Shown: piece after piece, positions 48,773 through 56,762 of the stretch
Layout: each line of letters starts with the position of its first letter
How positions within the stretch are numbered: the first letter of the stretch is position 1
DNA from: Mycolicibacterium grossiae
Lineage (GTDB): Bacteria > Actinomycetota > Actinomycetes > Mycobacteriales > Mycobacteriaceae
Assembly (NCBI RefSeq): GCF_008329645.1
Contig: NZ_CP043474.1
Span: 5,518,001 to 5,582,000, forward strand
DNA: 64,000 nucleotides
Direction of reading: 5' to 3'
Notes under the pieces: model-generated
Told to the model about the DNA's origin: nothing
Seen by the model: only the letters and a program-made list of their open reading frames with translations
Databases searched by the model: none
Translations under genes and position numbers: made by a program

Positions 48773-49261
48773 ATGCCTGACGACGAGTACCCGCTGAGCC
48801 CGCCGCAGCAGCGCGCCTGGCTGAGCTACATGCGGGTGTACCACCGTCTCGAGTACGAGATGAATCGGCAGTTGCAGAACGAATGTGGGCTGTCGCTGGG
48901 GGATTACACGGTGCTCAATGCGTTGTCCCAGGCCCCGGACCGGCGCATGCAGCTCACCGCGTTGGCGACCACCATCGGGTGGGAGCGCAGCCGGCTGTCC
49001 CACCACCTGGTGCGGATGACGGCGCGCGGGCTCGTCGAACGCGCGTCCTCGGCGACCGACGGGCGCGGCACCGACGTGGTGCTCGCGGACGCCGGGTGGG
49101 ACCAGTTGACGGCGGCCGCGCCGAAGCACGCGGCGTGGGTTCGTGCGGCGTTCTTCGGCGACGTGGCCGCCGACGGCGTGGATGCCCTCGCGCGGATTCT
49201 CACCGAGGTCTACGAGAACCTGTTGCGCGAGGGCACCCTGCCACGTCCGGACGTGATCTAG
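48773..49261 (+). CDS. MarR family transcriptional regulator
   Basis: A 162-residue winged-helix regulator: LSYMRVYHRLEYEMNRQLQ dimer helix, MQLTALATTIGWERSRLSHH recognition region and an RGLVERASSATDGRGTDVVL wing (DxR motif). It converges on the SDR gene, sharing its stop in the bases CTAG. The ligand is unknown. A perfect palindrome in the SDR promoter (50061-50072) is a candidate binding site for it or another regulator. Confidence 0.92.
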   Translation: MPDDEYPLSPPQQRAWLSYMRVYHRLEYEMNRQLQNECGLSLGDYTVLNALSQAPDRRMQLTALATTIGWERSRLSHHLVRMTARGLVERASSATDGRGTDVVLADAGWDQLTAAAPKHAAWVRAAFFGDVAADGVDALARILTEVYENLLREGTLPRPDVI

Positions 49262-50004
49262 ACCTGGTTGGCGCCGCCGTCGACGAAGACCTCGGAACCG
49301 GTCATGAAGCTGCTGGCGTCCGAGGCCAGGAAGGCGACGACGTTCGCGAGTTCGCTCGGCCGACCGACGCGGTGCATCGGCAGCGAGGCCGCCTGGGCGT
49401 CGAGCAGTTCCTGCTCCTGCCCGGGAGGCGCCAACTCGGTCAGCCCGGGCGTCTCGACGGGTCCCGGCACCAGGGTGTTGACGCGGATGCTGCGGCCGGC
49501 GAGTTCGGCTGCCCAGGTGCGGCCGAACGACCGGACGGCCGCCTTGGACGCGGCGTAGGCGCCGAACGCCGGGGTGCCGCGGGTGGCGGCGGTCGATCCG
49601 GCGAGGATGACCGACGCGCCCTCGTTGAGCAGCGGGAGCATCTTCTGCACGGTGAACACCGTGCCGCCGACGTTGCGGTTGAAGGTGTCGGTCAGACGCT
49701 GGGGCGTTTCCTCCTCCAGTGTCGCGAACTCGCCGCCGCCCGCGTTGGCGAACAGGACGTCGAGCCCGGCGCCGCGCTCGCGGATGGCGTCCGCCAGCCG
49801 GTCCAGGTCGGCGGCGACGGTCACGTCGCTGGCGACGCCGGTGACGCCGCCGCCGATCTGCCGCGCGGCCTCGTCGACGCGGGATTGCGTACGGCCGGTG
49901 ATGAATACGTGCGCGCCCTCGGCGGCGAGGCGGTGTGCGGCCGCGAGCCCGATGCCCGAGGTGCCGCCCGTGACCAGAGCCGTCTTTCCATCCAGAGATC
50001 CCAT
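49258..50004 (-). CDS. SDR family oxidoreductase
   Basis: A 248-residue classical short-chain dehydrogenase: TGGTSGIGLAAAHRL cofactor loop (residues 12-26), NAG in LFANAGGGEF, catalytic Ser in ILAGSTAATRG, YAASK (Tyr/Lys) and PGPVETPG. The basic GRTQSR after beta-2 suggests NADP(H). Substrate unknown. AGGAGAAGG precedes ATG 50004. Its upstream region holds the GTGACATGTCAC palindrome. Confidence 0.92.
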   Translation of the reverse strand: MGSLDGKTALVTGGTSGIGLAAAHRLAAEGAHVFITGRTQSRVDEAARQIGGGVTGVASDVTVAADLDRLADAIRERGAGLDVLFANAGGGEFATLEEETPQRLTDTFNRNVGGTVFTVQKMLPLLNEGASVILAGSTAATRGTPAFGAYAASKAAVRSFGRTWAAELAGRSIRVNTLVPGPVETPGLTELAPPGQEQELLDAQAASLPMHRVGRPSELANVVAFLASDASSFMTGSEVFVDGGANQV

Positions 50005-50060
50005 GTCCTTCTCCTGTCCTCGTCAGGCGGTGGTTCCCGCCTGCTGCCCGACTCAACTAC

Positions 50061-50072
50061 GTGACATGTCAC
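50061..50072. promoter_or_regulatory. Perfect 12-bp palindrome (GTGACATGTCAC) upstream of the SDR gene
   Basis: Lies 57-68 bases upstream of ATG 50004, in a position to overlap the SDR promoter. Typical operator form for TetR or MarR repressors. Confidence 0.45.
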
Positions 50073-50214
50073 GGTATTCCGCGGTTCGCTGTCGCTTAGC
50101 TTGGCAAACAATCGACGGTTGAGCGACGCGAAGAAATTAGCCGATCTACGTGTAGTGGCGTGCATCACAAAACGCGATATGCTGTGTCCCGCATCACTGT
50201 CGGAGAGGACGGGC

Positions 50215-50439
50215 ATGATCGGATCGCATGACGACGGGTTGGACACGTCCAACACCGCACTTCCCCCCGCCGCCGGCGGGTCGATCAACGGCATGCGGGT
50301 CCTCATGGGCCTGCTGCTGCTCCTGATCGCCGTCGCCGCGATCAGTGGTGTCGTGGTGGCTCTGACCAGCGGCCAGCCCACCGTGGCCTTCATCATCGGC
50401 CTCGTCTCGGTCGCGTTCTTCAGCCGCGTCGGCTGCTGA
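50215..50439 (+). CDS. Small single-span membrane protein
   Basis: 74 residues: a short polar head (MIGSHDDGLDTSNTALPPA) and one or two hydrophobic stretches (LMGLLLLLIAVAAISGVVVAL; TVAFIIGLVSVAFFSRVGC). GGAGAGGACGGGC precedes ATG 50215; an earlier ATG at 50101 lacks such a site and reads through a low-quality stretch. A GATATGCT box near 50176 could be its promoter. Not recognised. Confidence 0.6.
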   Translation: MIGSHDDGLDTSNTALPPAAGGSINGMRVLMGLLLLLIAVAAISGVVVALTSGQPTVAFIIGLVSVAFFSRVGC

Positions 50440-50496
50440 ACCCCGACACCTGACCTCACGCGGGAGCGGGAGGCCGCACCGGGCATGATGTGACGC

Positions 50497-51531
50497 ATGC
50501 GCGTGGCATTGGCGCTCGGCAGCGGCGGCGCCCGGGGATACGCTCACATCGGCGTCATCAACGAACTCCGCGACCGCGGCCACGACGTCGTTGGCGTCGC
50601 CGGATCCTCCATGGGCGCCCTGGTCGGCGGCCTGCATGCGGCCGGCAAACTCGACGAGTACACCGCGTGGGCCAGCTCACTCACCCAGCGGGCCGTCCTC
50701 CGGCTGCTCGACCCCTCGTTGACCGCCGCGGGCGTCCTGCGGGCGGAGAAGATCCTCGACGCCGTCCGGGAGATCCTCGGCGACGTGCGGATCGAGGAGC
50801 TGCCGATCCCGTACACCTCCGTCAGCACCGACCTGATCGCCGGCAAATCGGTGTGGCTGCAGCGCGGCCCGGTCGACGCCGCGATCCGCGCCTCGATCGC
50901 GATTCCGGGCGTCATCACGCCGCACGTCCTCGACGGCCGGCTGCTGGCCGACGGCGGCATCCTCGACCCGCTGCCGATGGCGCCGATCGCGGCGATCAAC
51001 GCCGACCTCGTGATCGCGGTGAGCCTCAACGGCGACGACCCGCAGCACTCCCGCTTCCGTCCCGAACCCGAGGACCACGCACCCGACGCCCGTTCCACGG
51101 GTGAACTGCTGAGCCGCATGTGGCGCAACACCACCGCGTTGCTGGACACGACGGCCGCGCGCGCCGTGCTCGACACCCCCGCCGCGCGCACCGTCCTGAG
51201 CCGATTCAGCGCCGCCGCCGAGGCCGACGCGGAGGACGCCGTCGAGGCCACCGACGCGGAGATCGCGGCCGCGACGACGGACGCGGATCCCCTGCCCATG
51301 CCGGTGCCCAAGCTCGGTGGCTTCGAGGTGATGAACCGCACCATCGACATCGCCCAAGCCGCCCTGATGCGGCACACCCTGGCCGCCTATCCTCCGGACC
51401 TGCTCATCGAGGTGCCACGCAACGCCTGCCGCAGCCTCGAGTTTCACCGTGCGGCCGAGGTCGTGGAGATCGGCCAGGAACTCGCCGCGCTGGCGCTCGA
51501 CACCTTCGTCGGCCGCGCGGGTGCCGACTGA
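50497..51531 (+). CDS. Patatin-like phospholipase (RssA type)
   Basis: A 344-residue patatin-fold hydrolase matching the Rv1063c type: glycine-rich oxyanion loop LGSGGARGYAHIG, nucleophile S38 in GSSMG and catalytic Asp in LADGGILDPLP. A long linker (residues about 190-270) is Ala/Asp/Glu-rich. Predicted to hydrolyse acyl lipids in the cytoplasm. Converges on a second patatin at a short tandem repeat. Confidence 0.9.
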   Translation: MRVALALGSGGARGYAHIGVINELRDRGHDVVGVAGSSMGALVGGLHAAGKLDEYTAWASSLTQRAVLRLLDPSLTAAGVLRAEKILDAVREILGDVRIEELPIPYTSVSTDLIAGKSVWLQRGPVDAAIRASIAIPGVITPHVLDGRLLADGGILDPLPMAPIAAINADLVIAVSLNGDDPQHSRFRPEPEDHAPDARSTGELLSRMWRNTTALLDTTAARAVLDTPAARTVLSRFSAAAEADAEDAVEATDAEIAAATTDADPLPMPVPKLGGFEVMNRTIDIAQAALMRHTLAAYPPDLLIEVPRNACRSLEFHRAAEVVEIGQELAALALDTFVGRAGAD

Positions 51532-51605
51532 CGCGTCGGGGCCCGAGGAACCCCGATTGACGCTTCGGGGCCCGAGGTACACCGACTGACGCGTCAGGCG
51601 CCGAG
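51524..51605. repeat. 29-bp tandem repeat at the ends of two converging patatin genes
   Basis: Two full units and a partial one (from 51524, 51553 and 51582) read CCGACTGACGCGTCGGGGCC with small changes. The TGACGCGTCA core gives a stop on both strands: TGA of the left gene in unit 1, and TGA of the right gene just beyond unit 3's start (51594-51596). Confidence 0.75.
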
Positions 51606-52448
51606 AAAGCCCGCCACCCGCGCGGCTTCCCGCCGTCCCTGCGCCCGCCCGGCGTGCGCCGAGGGTGCCCGGCAGGCCGGGTCGAGCGGGTTCGGCCCGA
51701 AGGCGGCGAGCGCCTCGTCGTCGGCGAAGATCCCGAGCGCGCGGCCGCCGAAGCCGGCGACCTCCGCCGCTGCTCCGGCGCCGAACGGCGACGGCGAGTC
51801 CTCCCCCGATGGGAGCAGCGCCACCACCGTGCCGCAGTCCGCCGCCGCCACCAGATTGACGGTGCTGGCGACGCCGCCGTCCATGAAGCGCCGATCGCCG
51901 ACCGTGACCGGTGGCCACGCGCCGGGCACCGCGCAGCTCGCCGCCACCGCGTCGACCAGGGGCACCCCCGACGACGCGTCCAGCACCACGAGTTCACCGG
52001 TCTCGATGTCCACCGCGGTCACCCGAAGCACCCGGTTCGGCCAGGCGTGCGACGGCAACCGGTGCTCGATCACCCCGCGTCGCACGGCTTCCGGCACGGT
52101 GTCGGCTGCCGCCGCGATGGCCCCGATCCGCTGCAACTTCTCGGTCGCGGTGAGGCCGGGCGTCAGCACCGCCCCGGCGAACGACTCGGTGAGCGTGGCG
52201 ATGTCGACACCGGAGTCGATCTCGAAGGTCGTCGGCGAGACCTGGCGGGCGAAGAGTTCGTCGAGCGGAGTGCCGCTGGACACCTGCGCGGCGACCGTCG
52301 AACCGGCCGACGTGCCGACCAGGACGTCCGCCGCCAGCAGCGTCCGCGCCGCCGCGGGTTCCGCGTCGGCGATGCCGCACAGCACACCGGTCTCCCAGGC
52401 GATGCCCGCCAGTCCGCCGCCGGCGAGTACCAGTCCACGCGTCGTCAC
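51594..52448 (-). CDS. Patatin-like phospholipase (second, divergent type)
   Basis: A 284-residue patatin, Rv1062-like: oxyanion loop LAGGGLAGIAWETGVL, nucleophile S47 in VGTSAGS and catalytic Asp in FMDGGVASTVN. It is only distantly similar to its neighbour, so the pair is not a recent duplication. GTG 52448 gives the expected N-terminus; the frame continues upstream to 52592 without a credible start. In M. tuberculosis Rv1062 and Rv1063c are likewise adjacent. Confidence 0.88.
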   Translation of the reverse strand: MTTRGLVLAGGGLAGIAWETGVLCGIADAEPAAARTLLAADVLVGTSAGSTVAAQVSSGTPLDELFARQVSPTTFEIDSGVDIATLTESFAGAVLTPGLTATEKLQRIGAIAAAADTVPEAVRRGVIEHRLPSHAWPNRVLRVTAVDIETGELVVLDASSGVPLVDAVAASCAVPGAWPPVTVGDRRFMDGGVASTVNLVAAADCGTVVALLPSGEDSPSPFGAGAAAEVAGFGGRALGIFADDEALAAFGPNPLDPACRAPSAHAGRAQGRREAARVAGFLGA

Positions 52449-52578
52449 GGGAAGCGAGTCTGCCAGCGGCCCGCGGACGCCGTGCGGGCCGTCGGCCCTC
52501 GTTGCCCACCCGCGCGGCGCTGCGCCATGATGGCGGGAGCAGCCCAGGAGCACTGGACCGCCTGACGAACGGAGCGAG

Positions 52579-53622
52579 ATGGCCGACACCATGCGGGCCC
52601 AGCGGTTCTACGCGGACTCGAAAACCGTTGCCGTGGAGGACGTCCCGATCCCCCAGCCCGGCCCGGGTGAGGTGCTCGTCAAGGTGGCCTTCTGCGGCAT
52701 CTGCCATTCCGACCTCAGCCTGATCAACGGCACGTTCCCGTCGCAGCTGCCCGTGGTCACGCAGGGACACGAGGCGTCGGGCACCATCGCCGCGCTGGGC
52801 CCCGGCGTCACGGGATGGGCGGAGGGCGACCGCGTCGTCGTCGCCGCGGGCAAGCCGTGCCTCGAGTGCCCGAACTGCCGGCGCGGCGACATGTCGAACT
52901 GCCTGCGCATCCGGCTGATGGCATTCGCCTACGACGGGGCGTGGGCCGAGTACACCGTCGCCCAGGCGTTCGGGCTGACCAGGATCCCGGACAACGTGCC
53001 GCTCGAGCAGGCTGCGATCCTCGCCGACGCGGTGTCGACGCCGTTCGGCGCCGTCGTGCGGACCGCCGACGTCGGCATCGGCGAATCGGTTGGCGTGTGG
53101 GGTGTCGGCGGCCTCGGCACGCACGTCATCCAGCTCGCCCGCCTCGTCGGCGCCGCCCCGATCATCGCCGTCGACGTGAAGCCCGCCATCCTGCAGCGCG
53201 CGCTGGACGTGGGCGCCGACTACGCCTTCGACGCCCGCGACGACGCGCTTCCCGCCAAGATCGCCGAGGCGACCGGCGGCCTCAACCTCAACGTCGCCTT
53301 CGACGCGGTCGGCATCGCGTCGACGTTCGAGCAGGCGCTCAACGCGCTGACCGTCGGCGGCCGACTCGTCGGCATCGGGATGAGCGCCGACGTGCCGAAC
53401 ATCGGGCCCACGTCGATCTTCAACCTGTTCAAACGTCAGGTACTCGGCCACCTCGGCTATCAGAACGCCGACATCGGCACTCTCGCCACGCTGGTGTCCC
53501 GCGGCCGCCTCGATCTGTCCCGGTCGATCAGCGCCGTCGTCGGACTCGAGGACGTGGCCCGCGGCATCGAAATGCTGGAGAACGCCGAGGGCGACCCGAT
53601 CCGCATCCTCGTCCAGCCCTGA
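52579..53622 (+). CDS. Zinc-dependent NAD(P) alcohol dehydrogenase
   Basis: A 347-residue medium-chain dehydrogenase. Catalytic zinc ligands C39 (FCGICHSD) and H64 (GHEASG); structural zinc cysteines C94, C97, C100 and C108 (CLECPNCRRGDMSNC). The cofactor loop is GVGGLGTHVIQLA, followed by VDVKP, suggesting NAD. Resembles mycobacterial AdhA-type enzymes; substrate unknown. GGAGCGAG precedes ATG 52579. It lies opposite to patatin 2 with an adequate divergent gap of 130 bases. Confidence 0.92.
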   Translation: MADTMRAQRFYADSKTVAVEDVPIPQPGPGEVLVKVAFCGICHSDLSLINGTFPSQLPVVTQGHEASGTIAALGPGVTGWAEGDRVVVAAGKPCLECPNCRRGDMSNCLRIRLMAFAYDGAWAEYTVAQAFGLTRIPDNVPLEQAAILADAVSTPFGAVVRTADVGIGESVGVWGVGGLGTHVIQLARLVGAAPIIAVDVKPAILQRALDVGADYAFDARDDALPAKIAEATGGLNLNVAFDAVGIASTFEQALNALTVGGRLVGIGMSADVPNIGPTSIFNLFKRQVLGHLGYQNADIGTLATLVSRGRLDLSRSISAVVGLEDVARGIEMLENAEGDPIRILVQP

Positions 53623-53666
53623 CCGACGCCCGCGCCGCTGCTCCAATTTCCGCCGAACGGCGGGGG

Positions 53667-54722
53667 CTAGCGGAGGTGGGGCGCAGCCTTGCCGCTGACG
53701 AGCGGCAGGTCGAGGTAGGTGGCGATGCCGGGTGATGCGGCGCAGACGGCGGGCACGGAGTTCACGCAGTGCGCGGCGGTCGCGACGATGCCGTTGTTCG
53801 ACTCCAGGCCGGCCGCGACGGACTCGGGTTGGAAGCCCTTGACGACGACGCTGAAGTCCGGGTCGCCCTTGGCCTCCATCTCGTAGCGCTCGCCGGCCGC
53901 GCCGAACGACCAGGGCGGGTCGAGGTTCTCCTGCCCCATGAGCCAGTTGACCGTGACCCGGACGACGACCTCGTCGCCGACGAGCGCCTCCCAGTGGAAC
54001 TTGCGCCCGGCCACCTGGCCCGGATCGATCGTCCCGAGCGGGCAGGCGATCGGTGCGGTGGCGACGGCAACCTCCTGGGTGGCACGGATCCGCGGGTCGG
54101 CGGCGAAGCCGATCTGATCGACGATCATCTTGACCGACTGGATGAAGCCGCCGTCGAGCAGCTTCTGCATCGGTCCGCTCAGCGCCTTGTCCGGGGTGTC
54201 GCCGAAGCCCATCACGTAGCGCAGCACGTCGGGTGCGTCGTAGGTCCGCAGATCCGAGAACTCCTCGGCGCGAACGAAGGTCACGCCCGTCGACATGATC
54301 GACATCATCAGCGGGAACTTGTCGCTGATGCCGCCGGGGGCGATTCCGGTGCCGTGCAGCGTGACGCCGCCCTCGAGTGCCGCCGCCCGCAACGGTGCGC
54401 CGTCGGTCTCCCCCGGATAGAACCAGCCCACCGGCGTCACGACGTTCTTGCCCGAGCGCAGCAGCGCCGCCACCTCGTCGGGGTTGGGCACCAGGGGCGC
54501 GTAGACGACGGCGTCCGCGTCGAGGGCCAGGATCGCGTCGACGTCATTGGTCGCCGTGACGCCGAGTGCCGCCGAGCCGATCAGGTCGCCGACGTCACGC
54601 CCGCTCTTGGCCTCCGAATGCACCCAGCACCCCGCCAGTTCCAGGTCGGGATGGTCGAGGACGCCCCGGATCGCGGCCACGCCCACTCCTCCGGTCGCCC
54701 ACTGCACCACGCGCAACGCCAT
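53667..54722 (-). CDS. DapB-N-like NAD(P)-dependent dehydrogenase, KstR-site-linked
   Basis: A 351-residue protein with a DapB-type Rossmann N-terminus (VVQWATGGVGVAAIRGVLDH, ELAGCWVHSEAKSGRDVGDL) and a substrate domain resembling 2,4-diaminopentanoate dehydrogenase-like proteins common in mycobacteria (HGTGIAPGGISDKFPL, GFGDTPDKALSGPM). It is not lysine-pathway DapB, being about 100 residues longer. A near-ideal KstR motif lies 22 bases upstream of ATG 54722, so a role in sterol or lipid catabolism is inferred. Exact substrate unknown. Confidence 0.85.
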   Translation of the reverse strand: MALRVVQWATGGVGVAAIRGVLDHPDLELAGCWVHSEAKSGRDVGDLIGSAALGVTATNDVDAILALDADAVVYAPLVPNPDEVAALLRSGKNVVTPVGWFYPGETDGAPLRAAALEGGVTLHGTGIAPGGISDKFPLMMSIMSTGVTFVRAEEFSDLRTYDAPDVLRYVMGFGDTPDKALSGPMQKLLDGGFIQSVKMIVDQIGFAADPRIRATQEVAVATAPIACPLGTIDPGQVAGRKFHWEALVGDEVVVRVTVNWLMGQENLDPPWSFGAAGERYEMEAKGDPDFSVVVKGFQPESVAAGLESNNGIVATAAHCVNSVPAVCAASPGIATYLDLPLVSGKAAPHLR

Positions 54723-54743
54723 GCCGCCGCCCTTCCGAGGAAC

Positions 54744-54757
54744 TGGAACACGTTCTA
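54744..54757. promoter_or_regulatory. KstR-type operator upstream of the DapB-like gene
   Basis: TGGAACACGTTCTA (reverse strand TAGAACGTGTTCCA) fits TNNAACNNGTTNNA with an almost perfect inner palindrome. It precedes a GGAAGGG ribosome site and ATG 54722. Confidence 0.8.
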
Positions 54758-54914
54758 GTCAAGACATACACCACGCGGGCGCGGCGGGCGGGTGGTTCGG
54801 CGCCGTCGACTCCGCAGCGCCTGCGGATCCCCTGTCCGTCCCTCGTGGACGCACTAGGGTGCAAGCTGGCACTCGACCCGCTGACCCGGTGCCGACGATC
54901 CGAGGAGACGGCGC

Positions 54915-56696
54915 ATGAGCGAGCCGGCGTCGCGCGAGGGTACCCAGTTCGGGCCCTACCGCCTGCTGCGGCTGATCGGCAAGGGCGGCATGGGTGAGGT
55001 CTACGAGGCCCAGGACACCGTCAAGGACCGCATCGTCTCACTGAAGCTGTTGTCGCAGAACGTCTCTGACGACCCCGTGTTCCGTACCCGGCTACAGCGC
55101 GAGGCGCACGCGGCCGGACGGCTGCAGGAGCCGCACGTCGTGCCGATTCACGACTACGGCGAGATCGACGGCACGCTGTACGTCGACACGAGGATGATCG
55201 ACGGGTCTGATCTGCGACAGCTGCTGAGGGGCTTCGGGCCGCTGACCCCGGCGCGCGCCGTCGCCATCGTCCGGCAGGTGGCATCGGCGCTCGACGCCGC
55301 CCACGCGAGCGGCATCCTGCACCGCGACGTCAGGCCCGAGAACGTCCTCGTCACCCGTGACGATTTCGCCTTCCTGGCGGACTTCGGCATCGCGAGCGCC
55401 GTCAGCGACGAGAAGCTCTCCGAACTCGGCACCGCAGTCGGCACGTACGCCTACACGGCGCCGGAACGGTTCTCCGGCGGGGAGGTCACCCCGCGCGCCG
55501 ACGTGTACGCGCTGACCTGCGTGCTCCACGAGTGCCTGACCGGCGCGCAGCCGTTCGTCGCCGACAGTGTCAGCTCCGTCATCACGGCACATCTGATGCA
55601 GCCGATCCCGCAGCCGAGTGTTCTACGACCCGGTGTGTCAACGGCATTCGACGCGGTGATCGCGCGCGGCATGGCGAAGCAGGCGGCGGACCGCTACGCC
55701 TCGGCCGGCGAACTGGCGATGGCCGCGACCGAGGCCCTCACCGCCCGAGACCAGGACCAGGCCGCGACCATCCTCGCCCGCGGGCAGGCCGCCACCACCA
55801 TGTCCGGCCCGGCGTCCGACCCAGTCCCGGGCCCCATGCCCGACCCGGCGCCCCTGCCACCGGCCTACGCACCGACCGCGTACGGCGCAACCATGCCACC
55901 GCCGCACTACGGTCCGCCGCCGGGCAGCTACCCCCAGCCCTACGGCGCCACCCCGCCACCCCCGCCCTACGGCGCCACCCCGCCAGCCCCGCCCTACGGC
56001 CCACCGCCGTGGCAGCCGTACGGTCCCCCGCCGGCCCCGTTCGGCGGCCCGCCGGGGCCAAATGCGACTCGCGCAGACAAGGTTCCGTGGCTTCCGATTG
56101 CCGCGGTCGTCGGCGTCGCGGTCATCGCACTCACCGCGATCGGCGTCGTCCTGGTGACGCGGTCGAACGACGCGGCGTCGGGTCCCGGTACGCCCACGGC
56201 GGCGTCGACGCCGAGCAGTGCACGCCCGTCGACGTCGCGGAGCAGGACGCCGACCACCCGGCCGGAGGCGCCCAGCGCATCCGCCGACGCACTGCTGGCC
56301 CTCATCCCGTCCACCTACCCGACCAGCGTCTGCGAGGTCGCCTCGCCGCCGGCCCCCGGCGCACTGGCGACGGTCGACTGCGGGCAATCGACGCAGCCGG
56401 GCGGCCCGAATGCCGCGCGGTATTCGCTGTTCGGCGACCGCGATCAGCTCGATCAGCACTTCAACGAGTCGATCGCCGAGAACGACGAACTGTTCCGCTG
56501 CCCCGGCAGCGCCACCGAGTCGCCCGCCGACTGGAACTACGAGCGCGCACCCGACGTCGTCGCGGGTCAGGTGGCGTGCGGAACGTATCAGGGCAACGCC
56601 GACGTGATGTGGACCCAGCACGACGAACTCGTGCTCGCCGACGTGCAGAGCACCGACATGAACGCGTTGCACGACTGGTGGTTGAACTACAGCTGA
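54915..56696 (+). CDS. Membrane receptor-type Ser/Thr protein kinase with variant catalytic loop
   Basis: 593 residues: kinase domain at 14-275, a Pro/Tyr/Gly-rich linker (about 295-385), one membrane span (391-414) and an extracytoplasmic domain with four cysteines (C473, C489, C529, C555), likely two disulfides. The glycine loop IGKGGMGEVY, lysine K44 (SLKLL), HRD at 136-138 and DFG at 156-158 are intact, but the catalytic-loop lysine is R140 (HRDVRPEN, normally HRDVKPxN). APE is present. Similar to PknE/PknF/PknH-type receptors. CGAGGAG precedes ATG 54915. Confidence 0.9.
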   Translation: MSEPASREGTQFGPYRLLRLIGKGGMGEVYEAQDTVKDRIVSLKLLSQNVSDDPVFRTRLQREAHAAGRLQEPHVVPIHDYGEIDGTLYVDTRMIDGSDLRQLLRGFGPLTPARAVAIVRQVASALDAAHASGILHRDVRPENVLVTRDDFAFLADFGIASAVSDEKLSELGTAVGTYAYTAPERFSGGEVTPRADVYALTCVLHECLTGAQPFVADSVSSVITAHLMQPIPQPSVLRPGVSTAFDAVIARGMAKQAADRYASAGELAMAATEALTARDQDQAATILARGQAATTMSGPASDPVPGPMPDPAPLPPAYAPTAYGATMPPPHYGPPPGSYPQPYGATPPPPPYGATPPAPPYGPPPWQPYGPPPAPFGGPPGPNATRADKVPWLPIAAVVGVAVIALTAIGVVLVTRSNDAASGPGTPTAASTPSSARPSTSRSRTPTTRPEAPSASADALLALIPSTYPTSVCEVASPPAPGALATVDCGQSTQPGGPNAARYSLFGDRDQLDQHFNESIAENDELFRCPGSATESPADWNYERAPDVVAGQVACGTYQGNADVMWTQHDELVLADVQSTDMNALHDWWLNYS

Positions 56697-56762
56697 GATG
56701 ACTCCGGGTTCCCCGGCGTCGGTGGGTTACGTTGCCCTGACACGCAAGCGGAGGGAGCTGCC

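Noticed and set aside
53667..54722. Lysine-pathway dihydrodipicolinate reductase (dapB)
   Set aside because: Too long and with a different substrate domain. Only the nucleotide-binding part resembles DapB.
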